Notes: generated from the letters alone by a model not told the origin. A stretch of 64,000 bases of DNA from Adiantum capillus-veneris (GCA_014529385.2 CM043955.1:149559640-149623639), one strand, 5' to 3'. Counted from the stretch's first letter, positions 43,109-56,390 are shown. Translations and numbers: made by a program.

Positions 43109-44332
43109 TCAGGCTTGGTGGTCCACAAAGAACACAAATTTGTTAGCTAATAGGTAATGCCTATACTTTTTTATGGCATAGATCGTTCCTAATCCTCCCC
43201 TTTCGGTGGTTGTATAGTTTTTCTTTGCCATATTCAACTGTCTACTAGAATAAGAAATAGGAAAATCAATTTTCCCGTCTCCTAGTTGAGCTAGTATACA
43301 CCCAATGGCAAAATTAGAAGCATCTACATGTATGTGGAATATCTTATTCCAATCTGGTGCTTTCAATATTAGAGCTGAAGTGAGAGCTTACTTAAGCTTC
43401 ATAAAGGATTCTTCACACTCATCAATCCATTCAAAGAGTGTAATCAAGTTGTACATGGGTTTTGCAATTATAGCGTACATATAAATGAATCGTCTGCAAT
43501 ATCCACAATGTCCCATGAAAGCTTGAACCGCTTTGACTATTGTCGGTCTAAGCAAATCAGCAATAACATGAATTTTATCCATATTAATAGCTATGCCATT
43601 TTTAGACACTATATGTCCAAGAATTTTTCCTTGTCTACCCATAAATGTGCACTTTTCAGGATTTAAGAAAATCCTATAAAGTCTACATTTTTCAAATACC
43701 TTTTTGAGATGTTCAAAATGATCATCCCGGATTGATGAATGTACACATAGATCATCCATATATACTTCAAAGAAATTTCAAAGATATTCTTTAAAATCAT
43801 GGCTCATCAATCTTTGAAAGGTGGCAGGAACATTAGTTAACCCAAAAGGCATAACCCGATAGGAAAAAATACCTCATTTAGTTGCAAAACAGTTTTATGT
43901 TGATCTTTGGGGTCAATTAAAAGTTGATTGTATGCCAAAAAGCCATCTAAAAAGCTGTAAGCTTCTTTTCTTGCAGCTCGTTCTAAAACATGTTCAGTGA
44001 TTGGAAGAGGAAAGTTGTCTCTAATGGTAGCTGCATTTACTTTCTTGAGATTGATGCACACCCATAATTTTTCATTTTTCTTGGGTACTACCACAATTGG
44101 AGACACCCAATCTGTGTGTTCAATTTCATAAATGAATTTGGCTTCCTAACTTTTCTATCTCTTCTTTGATCTGCTTGGAAAATGTCTCATTATAAGTGGA
44201 TGGCCTTTGTCTGCTTGGTTTCGCATCATCTCTCATAGGTATGGTATGTTGACAGATTTTTGGATCAACACCCTTGAGATCCTTATAAGACCAAGCAAAG
44301 ATATCTCGGTATTCTTTCGATAAGCTTAACAA
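43109..44332 (-). pseudogene. Ath-D reverse transcriptase and RNase H, broken
   Basis: Minus strand pieces: YRDIFAWSYKDLKGVDP (RT N-terminal approach), VCINLKKVNAATIRDNFPLP, and MDDLCVHSSIRDDHFEHL carrying the YMDD site near 43759. RNase H has FHIHVDASNFAIGCILAQ, YTTTERGGLGTIYA and FVFFVDHQA. The last keeps the aspartate that is asparagine in Ath-A. At least three frameshifts or stops separate the pieces. The sequence is clearly the same family type as Ath-A but well diverged. Confidence 0.88.
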
Positions 44333-44338
44333 AAGCTC

Positions 44339-44966
44339 TTATTCTTCTTCCGTCAGGTCGTTTGCAATGTAGACAGGTCTAGGCTCTTCTGCTGGTTCAA
44401 TCAGATCTATCTTTTTTACATTTTCAGGTCCTTCGTAGGATTCGCCCTTTTTTTGTAGTTCCCTGATAGGCTGTTCGACTATGATTTTTCGATCTTGGAG
44501 AATCGAGATTATATTTCTTGTAATGGAATGGAACAATCATTACATCTTTACCTTCCTCCTCAGTGGTTTCCATTTCAGTTGCATATATCTCCTTTAGAGC
44601 TTTTTTCAACTCTTGATACTTCTTTCTTCATTCAACTCGCGTCATGGTTGAATCCTTGTCATGGTATTTAGGTTTTGCTTGAGTTTCCTTTCTTGTTTTT
44701 CTCAATGTTTCCAATATTTCCTGCTTTTCCTTTAAAAGATATCTACTAGTGACTTTGTCTTTGACACAAACATGTGCATCTATCTGCATCAAAAATTGTG
44801 CTCTACGTGAGACTGATGGCATAGGTCTAGATTTCAAGTTTCTCGTGTCTCTTTTTCTTCTATACCATTTTTGTCTTCTCGGTTTCTGGTTTGGAAAGTC
44901 AAAAAACTTTTCTTCCCCTCCTTTCATGAGTAGTTTATCTCTCACATGTTCTTTTTCCGACCCCAA
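44339..44966 (-). pseudogene. Ath-D region between protease and RT
   Basis: Lysine- and arginine-rich linker with FFDFPNQKPRRQKWYRRKRD, matching FYDFPNQ and the following basic stretch in Ath-A. Later pieces contain YEGPENVKKIDL and PRPVYIANDL, which match the Ath-A sequence ahead of RT. Broken by several frameshifts. Confidence 0.7.
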
Positions 44967-45022
44967 ATAATCTGAGGTAGCTGAATGTTCTTCTAACTCA
45001 TCTATTGCATCATAGTAGAGGT

Positions 45023-45829
45023 CTAAAAAGATTGAGCTTTCATCAAGTCCTTGGATTCTTGAATTTCGTCTTCAATATGAAGGGTTGAAATCATTTGTAT
45101 GGGAATTATTTCATAGCCGTCTTCATTGCAAAATTGAGTAGGCATAGACGTATTTACACATACATCCACTGTTGCAAAAATTTGAGTCCACTCAAATGGC
45201 TCAAACAAATGCTCCGAAAAGGGTTCAGGTACATAGGCTTCGTCTGTGCAATCCCTTTCTAAGATACATTCTTCTCGTTTTAAGCTCCCTTTTTTTGAGG
45301 CTCCGCATATCCAAATAGGTATGTCTTTGTTCAACCAAGATGGAAACTTAGTTTCAGCCGAAGAAACTGAGCCAAATTCTTGTATGGGTGTTTTCATGAC
45401 ATCTCTATAAGTATGATTTTTTAGATCAACTCTTGTTATTGATCCCACTTGCTTCAAGTACAGATAATTGTTTCCCCAAACTTGGATGAGTTGTACTTGT
45501 CGCATGAAAGGTCTTCCCAAGATGATTTCATAATTGAGTTTCTTTCCAAAGTCCACTATTGCAAAAGTGTGTTGATAATCAATCCCATAGGAATTAACTA
45601 TTACTTTTTCAAGCAGTCCTAAGGGTGTTTCGATGTGTCCATCAGCCAATTGCAATTTCATTCGAGTTTGTCTAATGGTTGGTTGCCCCCATGATTCCCA
45701 TACTGCTTTCGTGGCTATGGCTATGCTTGCCCCACTATCCAGTATTGCCATGGTTTCTATATCATTATATCTCACTGGAAGGGTTGTATTTGCTTCTTCT
45801 CCTTTGTAGTATTCTCCGACTTTGTTCAT
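45023..45829 (-). pseudogene. Ath-D first protease region
   Basis: Minus strand open segment: MNKVGEYYKGEEANTTLPVR, MAILDSGASIAIATKAVWES and IILGRPFMRQVQLIQVW, then the conserved downstream part with SWLNKDIPIWICGASKKGSL. The catalytic DSG is intact. Homologous to 11607-12200 of Ath-A and 52930-53500 of Ath-C. Confidence 0.88.
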
Positions 45830-45834
45830 TGGAA

Positions 45835-46421
45835 TGGATCAAATCTCTTCGTTATCCATTTTGTGTTTCAACTTTTCCAAATTTTTCACAATTAGCCCCG
45901 TTATCCCCACCTTCTCTAGAGTTTTTTGTAGATCATTCCATAAATATGGTCTGATTTTTAACAGTTTTCCTAAAGTAAGAGTGCATTGAATAGGTGTAGA
46001 CATGATTGAATGGATGTTGTCTACCTCTAGGGTCTATTTCGCTCTTTTTATCTGAGTGGTTTTACACACTATGGATTCATCTTCGTTATCTCCCAAGTAA
46101 GAGGGTAGTGTTTTCAGAGTCAATGGTTTAGACATTCTCTAAGCTTCAGAGCCGCAATCCCTATACAAGGATTGTACATCCATGTCCATATCAGGAGGTA
46201 GATTGTCTAACCAAACATCCTCTATAGGAGATGACTTTAGAGTTAGGCTCCCATCATTAATCTCTCTAACTTTTTCCCATAACTGACCTGGCCAGTCTTC
46301 TTCTATGAATGGATTTCCATCTAAGGCATCTTCACTGTCCGCCGGCACTATGAATTCTGGCTCTTTAGTTTCAAGGTGGGGTTCTACCACCACTTCGGAT
46401 TTCTCTTTACTGGTTCCTACC
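45835..46421 (-). pseudogene. Ath-D gag C-terminal part
   Basis: Minus strand. PGQLWEKVREINDGSL and DMDMDVQSLYRDCGS match the Ath-A segment FWKQVREANFANEL ... SYWGDGGS. A stop follows at 46139, then LPSYLGD-like text. The right end is cut by the Ath-C insertion at TSD ACAAG. Confidence 0.75.
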
Positions 46422-46426
46422 ACAAG

Positions 46427-47384
46427 TGTTGACCGCTGGGTCAACAACACAACATAACTCAAATTTCGTACCAAAGTCTTATCTTTTGCGAGTTATGAAA
46501 TGCTGCGGATTATGGATATAAACGTCATTTGTAATGAGTAGTTATTCTAGTTTCAGAAGCCGGGGTCCAATGGCACTTCCAGATTGTAAATACAAAGCCA
46601 TTTGACCCTTTCAACCCCATTTTTGGTTAAACCTAAGGTAGCCTTAGTATATAAGGTACCTAGGTCATTTTGTAAAGAAGACTTTTATCATAATCAAGTT
46701 TTAGCGCTGCCGTCTACTGTGTGTGAGAGAGAAAGAGAGTGAGCGTGAGCTTCATGCTCTCGCTATGCCCGGCTCGCTCAACACATTGGAGATCCGACTG
46801 CACCATTGCGGTAGGCTCGAGGACAGCTACGCGACAACGCCAAGCATTCCCCGCGAGATGAAGCGCACACGCCGACGCATCTACGAGCTAATTGTGGTCG
46901 TAAGTGTATCAAACGATGTCTGTTTTCTGCGTGCTAGTAGTCTATAGAATCGTGGCGACATAAGCTACGCATAGGTACTCATAAATTTCAGTTTCGGGTA
47001 CTTTCAAAATTCGGCTCTGTCATCCTACGCGTTTTCCGTAGATGGGTTTTGAGTGAGGTTTTTGAGTGTAGAAGCTTAGGGACAGGTGTATCCTAGTGAG
47101 GGGATGGTGTTCCTTAAGTTTCGTACGAATCTGGCATGATTAGGTGAGTTACCTTTCGCATGTGTGTATGTGGCTAGGTGGTGTAGTTGAGGGCAGTGAG
47201 GTTCTTGATTGTGGTTTAGTTGGCCTTCCATAGTGTTGTATGTGTAGGCTGGTCTCAACCTGACAAGCTTAAGAGATTTCCTCTGTGTGCCTATCGTGTC
47301 ATCTGTGTCCTCGATTGACATTATGTTGATCTAGGTAGTGTTTGCATGCACTTCATGGGTGTGTGAGTAGCTTCCCGTCCAACA
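46427..47384 (+). mobile_element. Ath-C 5' LTR
   Basis: Begins TGTTGACCGCTGGGTCAAC, itself a short hairpin. TATA box (TATATAAGG) at 46649; GA-rich tract 46723-46740; palindrome half-site CATCCTACGCGT at 47021-47032. Ends CCCGTCCAACA. Confidence 0.95.
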
Positions 47385-47385
47385 T

Positions 47386-47403
47386 TGGCGCCGTTGCCGG
47401 GGA
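47386..47403 (+). other. Ath-C primer-binding site
   Basis: TGGCGCCGTTGCCGGGGA, one base different from Ath-A; Athila/tRNA-Asp type. Confidence 0.88.
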
Positions 47404-49764
47404 CACAAGGACCTAAGTAGGTTTCCTACTAACACTCGTGTGATGGTTGCTTGATTTAGTTTGGGCTAAAAAAAGCATTTTTCTTAAGTGGATCCGGAAG
47501 AGGATATTCCGTGATCAAGTGGATAGCCAGGAAGCGTGTGTCTTGCCGAGGGTCTGCGACTAGATAGGTTTAGTTAGGATCTGTGGATTAGAGTAGTTGT
47601 TGGTGGTCAAGTAATTTGTGAGGTGATAAAAGCGTTTACTAGTCCGTGTGTGACAGTGAAGCGTTTTTCTACTCAAAGATGCAAAACCCCATATGATTTG
47701 TAGGAGTAGCTTTAGGTAAGTGATCCGATTCTGATCTAGAGCTATTCAACACTGAATTATTTGCTAAAGTGCTTGATTGCATTTGAAATCACGGAAAAGT
47801 GTGATTTTGAGGGTAAAAATGCAATAAACAAGCTTTTGTGGACATTTTTGTATGACTGACTGATGCTGTGTATATAAACCAACATTTGCAAGGGTTCTGT
47901 GAAGAAAACCTGCAATTCTGTAAACATAGACATCCTACGCGTAGGATGTCTCAAGGGGGTTCTGGAGACCAAATTTGAAAATTTTGAGTGCACCAGTGGG
48001 TTCAGAGGGTAGGTTTTACCCTAGTAACATATTGACTTGGGTGTTTTTCCCTATTTTTGTTGACCAAAAGCCAAAAGACGGAGTCAGAAAATGTAAAATT
48101 TCAGAAAAGGCTTAAATTGAGTGTTTTTTGCATGTTTTTGCAATTGTTAAGCATACTTGCACTTGCTGAGAGCATAAGGAAGCGTCAGGGACACTTTAGT
48201 CTCAAAAAATCAGCAGTAGACATCCTACGCGTAGGATGTCTACAGGGTGATCTGGTGGAAATTTTGAAATTCTGAGTTGACCAGTGTGTTGAGAAGGTAG
48301 GTTTTACCCTATTTTCACCTGGAAAGTGGAAATTTGACCAAATTTTGACAGATCAAAGCCAAAAGACGAGAATTGCCAGACATCCTACCTAAATTGTGTC
48401 CAAGGCATAATTTTTGGAACCAAGCCATAGGATGACTCCAAAGGCATGTTCTAAATGTTGTTTTGAGTGCATGTGATAAATTTCATCTCATTTGGGTTAG
48501 TGAAAGGGAAGATTGAGCGGACTTTAGCATTTTGACTAAAAAAGGCAAGAACAGCTAGTTTTGGGGTCTTTTGACATCCAAATCAAAATCTAAGCATACC
48601 ACTGGGATACTGACATCAAGGGGAAGCTGCGGGACAAGTCTGGGGTCAAACAGGCCAAAAAGACATCCTACGCGTAGTATGTCTTCTGTGTGATTTTGGA
48701 CTTTAAACAAAATTCTGAGCATACCACAGTGATCAGCACCTTAAGGAGAGTCTGTGGTTCAAATTTGGGGCAATTCTGAGCAGTTAGACATCCTACGCGT
48801 AGGATGTCTAAGGCATAATTCTGAAACCAAAGTTCTATTGTGACCATACTATGCTGTTGTATAGCCTTAGGCAAGCCTCCTAGTCAAATTTAGTCCAATT
48901 TGGAGTTGATTTGACTTGGGAATTCATCAGGACAAACATCAGGCTTTTGGAACAGATTCTAGATCATTTGACCAGCCTATAGGTGTCAGAATCAAAAAGT
49001 AAAAAGAGCTATGAGTTTAGCACATCAAGAGGAAGCTACATTGCAAGTTTGAGCTGAAACAGAGCAAAAAGACATCCTACGCGTAGGATGTCTCCAGCTT
49101 GATTTAGGACTCCAAACCAACCTATGAGCACACCACTGTGATCAGCACACCAAGGAGAAGCTGGGGTGAAAATTTCAAGTCATTCTGAGCAAAAAGACAT
49201 CCTACGCGTAGGATGTCTCAAGGCCATTTTTAGGTCCAAATGAAATTCTGAGCATACCATTGTGTTGCTGGACTCAAGGGGAGTCTCTGGACCAAATTTT
49301 GTTAAATTCTGAGCATATAGACATACTACGCGTAGGATGTCTCTAGGCCAGTTTTAGGGTCCAACTGTACTTTTGACCATACAGGAGTGTTCACAGTGTC
49401 ACAGAGATCCCAAATATTTTTTCAAAATTGAATTTGGACTCATTTTGACCAGTCTAAACTGCATTTCACTATTTTGTCCATAACTTTCACAAACGGTATC
49501 GGATCGGAAAAGTTTTTATATCAAAACGTAGCCTGAGAGCGGCCCTACAGATCTTACAGCAAAGCTTGAACTAAATGTATGCCAACGGTAACCATTTAGT
49601 TCAACTTTGAAAAAAAACGTCATTTGAGGCCTCAAAATTCATCCGGAAGTCGAGGGTGTCTAAAAGCGACAATTTGCAAGAATTGTGACGAAACGGTTGC
49701 GGTTTTGGACATAGTTTCGACTTTTCTCTAACCAAAGCACTTGAACACAATGGACTAAGTCTAC
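47404..49764 (+). other. Ath-C leader
   Basis: About 2.4 kb without a gene. It carries the C-class palindromes, each within a longer, diverged unit. Common flanking words are TTCTGAGCA before the site and GATTTTNGGACT after it. Confidence 0.85.
47938..49342. repeat. Ath-C palindrome array (seven copies and one half-site)
   Basis: 24-nt dyads at 47938, 48218, 48661, 48786, 49070, 49195 and 49319, with half-site AGACATCCTACG followed by its reverse complement. Five are perfect; 48661 and 49319 have one mismatch each. A half-copy is at 48378. Steps: 280, 160 (half-copy), 283, 125, 284, 125, 124. Confidence 0.95.
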
Positions 49765-52700
49765 TTGAACCAAGCAAAAGCTCTTTTAAGCCCAGAAATC
49801 ATGTCTACCCTAGATTCAAACGCAGCTTACACAAGCTTGGAGATCCCGACGATAGAGGAATATCCTCCCACAATGGATCTTCCAAACTTGCAATTGATAA
49901 AGACCCATCTTGTTGAGAGAGTTTGGATGATTGGTCATGAGAGTGAAGGACTATATAGATACATTGACGACAATGAGCTCAATCTTTATAGGTGCTCAGA
50001 TCCATACCTAGAAGAGATAACGGATTACAAGCTCTTATATGTCTACACATACTGAGTCGAATGTCAATGGAGATCTATAGTTGTCGACAAGTATGGACGA
50101 GAATACAGAGTTGTAGAAAGCACAAATCCACAGACTGTACTAGAAAGAGGTGGATATTTGGTCAATGAAGGACCACAAATGCCTCCACTAAACACGAGAA
50201 TTCCTATAGGAGTTCCAAGAAGAGAGCCACCAGGATTCCCTTCAAGAGCGGTAACGAGAGAAGGATTGGGAGAGTCTCTGGTTAGACTTGTAGACAATCG
50301 ACAAGTTAGACCATCCCAAGTCCAGAAATGGGTAAACAGAAAATACTCCGGAGATGAAGATCCGAGAGATCACGTAGCGGCTTTTAGAAGAGTGATTAGA
50401 GCAGAGGAAGTTTCAGATTTTGTGACACAGTTTGCGGGATTTGGATTGACTCTAGAAGATGATGCAGCTACATGGTTCGACTCGGTGGAAAAATGGGAAT
50501 TTGAGACCCTAGATGAGTTGTTTGAGGAGTTTATTGAAGAATTCTTGCCAAAAGGCATTGCTCACAACACGGTCTCGCAAATCTATAGATTCAAACAGAA
50601 AGAGAATGAATCAGTACGCAAAGCATCATTACGACTCAAGAGATATGTTAAGCTCTGTCCGAGAGCGGAATTACCTACACAAGCACGACTGATGCTGATC
50701 TTTATCCAGGGAATGAGACATGCGGGCCTTCAGAAGGATCTTCATATGATAAGGAGAATGACGCTAAACGAGTTGATCAAAGAAGCTCTTTATCTAGTGG
50801 ATAACTGTGAGGCATACAAAGAAAAGGACTTAAAGAGTCTAGGAGATGACACATCCTCTCAGCACAGTGTTTCACAGATAAGTGAGTCCATTGCCAAGCC
50901 AACGACACCTATTGATCAAGAAAAGCTTATCGACGACTTGGTCAAGAGGTTGATTCCTCTTGTAAGGTCTGATTCGGGAGAGCCAAAGTGGTGTGAAATT
51001 GAGAGAAAATGGACGAACCATACGGGGGAAGAGTGCTATTATAGCATGGAAAATGCTAGGGAGAGGTATGTACAACCTGTTCCAGAAGCACCTACTCCAC
51101 CTAGATACATTACGGGGAATGCGCCAAGACCAGTAGGAGTTTTAAGGCCACAGCTTGTCTTAGGACAACAACCTCCGCTGCCAGGTGCTAGAATGCCGGT
51201 AGACATGAGATACATGCCAATGATGGAAGCATCAAATAAACCAACGCTAGTACCAGCTACAATGTGGTATAGCAACCAAAGTGAGTACTACCCTTTGGAG
51301 CAACAAAATGTGAGAAAAACACATGGAGTGGTGAGGCCAGTACAACCTCCACCTCCTGGGTTTCAGTCGAAAGAAAGAAGGTATGAAATGGACGAAAGGA
51401 CATTGCAATTCATTGCAAATAGCGGCTTATCTAGGTCAAAGCTTGCTTATATCCAAGAGGAAATGCTAAAAGAATCTCCTCAACCAGAGATAGATTGTCA
51501 CAAAAGTCGTGACAACCACTTGGTCAAACAATGTCCTCATACGGAGATCACTGAAGTAAATGCTTATTGTCTTGAGTGTGGCATCACTCACTTGATCCCC
51601 GATTGCCCGAAAAACCCTAACCAAATCAAGAAAATCACGACAAGTGTATCAGGGATTGTTCAGCTCCCTAGTAGCTCAGAAAATGAAAATGTCGTACCAG
51701 TTCAAGTGGTTACGAGAGCACAAGCTCAAAAGAAAGCTGATGAGAATCCAGAGACAAAGAACACGGAAAGTGACACGAGTCCAAAGACAGATGATGGACC
51801 AAAGACAGACGCAACTAGTCAGAAAAACAAGAGCAAACAAAATAGTTGGAAATCTAGAAAGACTAGGATGAAAGCTCGCAGGGAACGAGAGCAAAAATCC
51901 CTAGCTGAGAAGCTTACCGAAGCTGAGGAGAAGATAAAACAACATGAGGAAAAGGAGGCACCTTCTCTTACACAGATGGTTAAACCTCTAGAAGAACCAT
52001 ACACAGATGAGAAACCGAGAAGTGCTAGTTCAGGAGGATCTGTGTTGGCAGAAAAGGTTAATGAGACATTAGATGCCCTCTTGAAAGCCTATGATGGGAG
52101 GCTCAAAAACAACCAAACCCAAGAACAGAGGTGGATGACATATCCCTATGCGGAATTAGAAAAGCAAAGGTTGGAAATGTGTAGGAAAATGATTCAAACA
52201 GCCCAAGCTTTACTAGAACCACCAGTTGCAAAACCTGAGGATATGAGCCGTGTCATGCCTAAACAAGTAATCCCACCAAACCAGGAACTAAAAGAGCCAA
52301 ATTCTAGTCATGAGCACAGACCAAACCTCAAAGACCCAGCATTAGAACCAAGGATAGTACTGAATACCACGGATAACTCTTCCGAGGGATTTCACCAAGC
52401 TATACCTGCGGATTGTAAAGAGATAGATGGTATTGACGAATTGTGGAAACAAGCTAGAGAGGCCAATGAAGCCGATGACCTAAGAAGACGAGTAGACAAG
52501 ACTGGTGATGAACGAGGAGTGTTTCTACCACCAATAGAGGAATTTGAAACTGGATCTCAAATGAATCTAGACGTGAGATCGTGTTGGGGCGACAAAGGAT
52601 CTGTACAATCTATGGATAGTCAACCCCATTCGCTAAGAACACTACCGTGCTACATGGGAGAGTACGAGACCAAGTCAGATGTGGTTGCAATCCCATCACA

Positions 52701-54234
52701 GAGACTGTCTCCCAACAAGGCCATCGATTCAAAGGGGCTAGTAGATATTCTATCTACCCCAGTCACCTGTACAATAATGTTAGCCGAGTTGCTCAGAATA
52801 AGACCAAACATGTGGGCTAATGTGGGTAAATGTCTAGAGAAATTTGGTATAAAAACCCCAATGACTCAAATCGAGGAGAGCATCAAAGAGCTTGAAATGC
52901 CTCAACTAAATACTAGGCTAGTGCCATTAAACAAGGTAGGCGAGTATTACAAGGGAGAAGATGGAAACACCACCCTTCCTGTGGAATTCAATGGTGAAAA
53001 AACCATGGCAATCCTTGACAGTGGAGCTGGTGTGGCCATTGCAACCAAAGAGGTTTGGAAAAAATGGGGAAAACCTGCCTTGAGATCCACACGAATGACC
53101 CTGCAGCTTGCAGACGGACACAAGGAAAAGCCCCTAGGACTGCTAGAAAAAGTAATTGTTACTTCTTGTGGCATTGAATATGAACACACTTTTGCTATTG
53201 TTAACTTTGGCAAGAAGAACAACTATGAAATCATTCTGGGAATACCATTCATGAGATAATTGAAAATGGTCCAAGATTGGGGTTATGACCATATATACCT
53301 GAGACATATGGAAATTATAACAAAGGTAAACTTGAGGGACCATAACTATAGGGATGTGATGAGAACACCGGTTGAGGAGTTTGATTCCGCCACAGTTGCA
53401 GGATCAGAACTTCCAGCTTGGTTAGGTAAGCCTAAAGAACTGTGGATGTGTGGAGCTTCACAATGTGGTAGCTTGAAACATGAGGAATATATCCTAGAGC
53501 GGGCTATAGAGGATATGGACTATATCCTAGAACCATTTCCTGAAGAAGAGTTAGAGCCTTTTGGATGGGAACACATCTTGGCTGCTCTAGACGTGTGCGC
53601 CATGGAGGATGCTCCCACAACAAAGTTTTGTGATGAAAATGGCTATGATGTCGTTCTTTATTTTGCAGTGAGTGTAATCCAGGAAAACGAAGAGAACCAG
53701 ACATCAACAAGCTCTCGAAATAAGGAGCAACCAAAGAAATGTGGAGAATCAAAAGATGACGAAGACGACGAGTTCTATGACTCTGTAGAACACTTCGAGC
53801 TTCAAGAAGATCAACGACCCGGGAATCAATGTCATCGCTACATGAATAAAGTGCATCAAAAGTGGATTCCAAAGTCCTTAATGAAGACACAACCACCACA
53901 AGCATCCTCATACAGGGCTCCTAATAAGGATGCAAAGACTCAGCCAGGAGGAATACGACCAGAGCAACGAGCTAACAATGCTCTAATCAATGGGCTAGAA
54001 AAGTCCTCCAAGAAACTACCACCCACGAGCAAACAGACAGTAACTTTCCACTACCAGCCAAAAAATCAAGGGAAAGTACAAGAAGTCAACCTTGCTGAGG
54101 ATAGTAGCGATAGTGATGAATCTTACGACATCCCCTATCATCAACTCAGACCATCACTATCACCAACCCCTTCAACAACAACCATGACAGGTCAAAAGAA
54201 AAGGACAACAAGTCAAAGCCAAAAAGCTCAATAA
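49765..54234 (+). pseudogene. Ath-C gag and protease, one frame with two stops
   Basis: The first in-frame methionine is 49765, with another at 49801 (MSTLDSNAAYTS). It lacks roughly the first third of the N-terminal gag domain seen in Ath-A. Gag core FGLTLEDDAATWFDS lies near 50450. The first knuckle is degenerate (CHKSRDNHLVKQC) and the second intact (CLECGITHLIPDC). Coiled, lysine-rich region near 51800-52000. Protease MAILDSGAGVAIATKEVW lies near 53000. Stops are TGA 50053 and TAA 53257. The frame then goes from the conserved CGASQCGSLKHEEYILERA part straight into HQKWIPKSL of the tail: all of RT to second protease is missing. Confidence 0.88.
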
Positions 54235-54740
54235 ATCTGGATACCAAAAGGCCAGATCAGCCAAAAACAGATATGGATCAAGAAGACAAAGATCTCTAAT
54301 GACAAATCACAAGATCTAACACCAAAACAAAAAAAGGAAAGCGTGCACGAATGGGTAAGAATATCACAAAGTCGCAAGCTTTCACAACTCAGGTTTGGGC
54401 TCCAAAGAAGTTGATTCATGCACAAAAAAATCAAGAATTCATTTGGATTCCAAAAAAACCAGAGTATCAACTTTCAAAGCCTGAATCCCGTCACCAACCA
54501 AGCGTACAAGGGCTGAAGCAAAGACCATTGTCGACTCACACAACAAAAATGTGGATCCCAAAGAAGTCTCTTCAAACACAAACGAAGCATTCGCAAGTAT
54601 GGGTTCCCAAACGAGCGTCAGCAACAAAACAGCCGATAATCACAAAGAAATGGATCCCAAAGAAGATCAACAAAACTATTGTCAGTGCATCGCAGCTTGA
54701 ATTCTTACAATTCTTCCTACGATTACAGTACAGTTAGAAG
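54235..54740 (+). pseudogene. Ath-C W-P-K tail, broken continuation
   Basis: Directly after the stop at 54232, the same frame reads IWIPKGQISQKQIWIKK. From 54351 another frame has VWAPKKLIHAQ, FIWIPKKPEYQ, KMWIPKKSLQT, QVWVPKRASAT and KKWIPKKIN. This is the most regular W-P-K array of the three elements. Confidence 0.8.
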
Positions 54741-56390
54741 AGAGCAAGTCGCTTCAATCAAGCAACGATATAGGATCTTCAGAGACCATTACATTGCTTA
54801 GAATAGGAAGCCTCGCCAACAAATGCCAATAAGCAAATTGCTTATACCCACATCTTGCACAACATAAATCTTTTCCATGCATTGACTGTGTATGCATAAT
54901 AGGGCTACATTACAAGGCCTGCATAGGCACAACTTTTTGCCCAAGCACAACACATACCCTTTGCGATACCCTGTCGTAAAGGATGACTCCAAATAGGAAG
55001 GGGGGAGGCATTCTGAATGCGGACCTAACATTATGACTATTAAAGGGAAATGTTTTGTGAGATGCATTGAATTTTTGCGTTTTATTGTGATAAATTTTTG
55101 ACGAAATTTAGAGTATATGCCCTCATAGTAGAGTTAAAGAGGAGTATGGGGACAAAATCCATATATGAGCCCCTAGGGACATGTGTATAGTGTACATAGC
55201 ATTTAGATTTCTATTTGAATGATTTTTCTTTTGTTAAGTTTTAAGATTTTCTTTGTTTATTATTAAAATAAAAAGCAAAAAAATCCATAATCCACATGAA
55301 GAATAGACTGACGAGACGCCTGAGCACTACAAAGAGAAGAAGGTACAGGAAAACGATGAAACTTCACGAAGTATGTCTCAGCATCCACTACAATAGCCGA
55401 AGAACTTGTCACAAAGCAGTGTCAACATGCAACCGACAAGTCATACAAGTCAGAGTTGAGTAGCCACGCCACAAAATGAGTGAGGTGTGAGTCCCAAAGC
55501 TTCAAGTAATATTCTCTGTGGTCTAAGCGTCTTAGCTATTCTAGGTACTACTCAAGCTGGAAGAGTTGAGCATATTTACGTTGTGTCGCTCATGCTGGTA
55601 TAGGTGAGCAAAAGAGTCGAAGTCTAAGTACTTAAGTCTGGTGAAGTGAAGGAGAAGGTCCAAAAGACACTCACGTACTGAGCACAGTGAGATACGAGTG
55701 GAGAAACTTCTACATCGAAAACCCTTCTTGGAAAGGTGGAAGCTATTGAGACATCTTTTGATGTCACATGTGCTACATTTATTCCTCGAAACACCCATCA
55801 TCTCCTTCTTTCACATTGCATGCTTTTGTTGACAAATTTCTCATATGCATATAGAGTGTCCCATAATTGGCACTTGCATCAGGCACTCTTTCCGTGTTTC
55901 ACCCAAGCACTCACCTTTCATGAACATGTACTTCACGTTCAACTACTCGACTCCAATAAGAGCGTATACCAAAGGCATTTTTTTTTCCCACCGGGGTTTT
56001 TTCCCTTTGGTCATCGAGGTTTTAGACCCTAATCTAAAGACACCTATCACCATCCTCTTGTACATATTCCTTCTACATCAACAATAAGGAAATGCTACTC
56101 AAATCAATTGACAAATGAATTGGAGCACCAATTTCAGATCATAGCATACTTCTCCTCAATGGCAAGTCGAAGAATGGCCTACAATGACAAAGCTGCAGAC
56201 AAAACTAACAACATGATTGCACAGGAACAAAGAAGTCCCCAATGAAGAAGAGCAGACATAAAAGAAATTGTAGGATCTCAAAAGATGAATGGTTACAATG
56301 ATAGACGTCCGCTCTAATGGATCATAGTTCTTGTTGTGGTTCGACAAAGATACAAGCAGTGCAACAGATGAAGCCAAAACAACAGCAAAG
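54741..56390 (+). other. Ath-C 3' noncoding region
   Basis: Internal purine tract AGGAAGGGGGGAGG at 54995-55008. The rest shows no gene. A stretch at 55978-56010 (CCACCGGGGTTTTTTCCC) resembles copia LTR text, possibly a relic. Confidence 0.65.
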
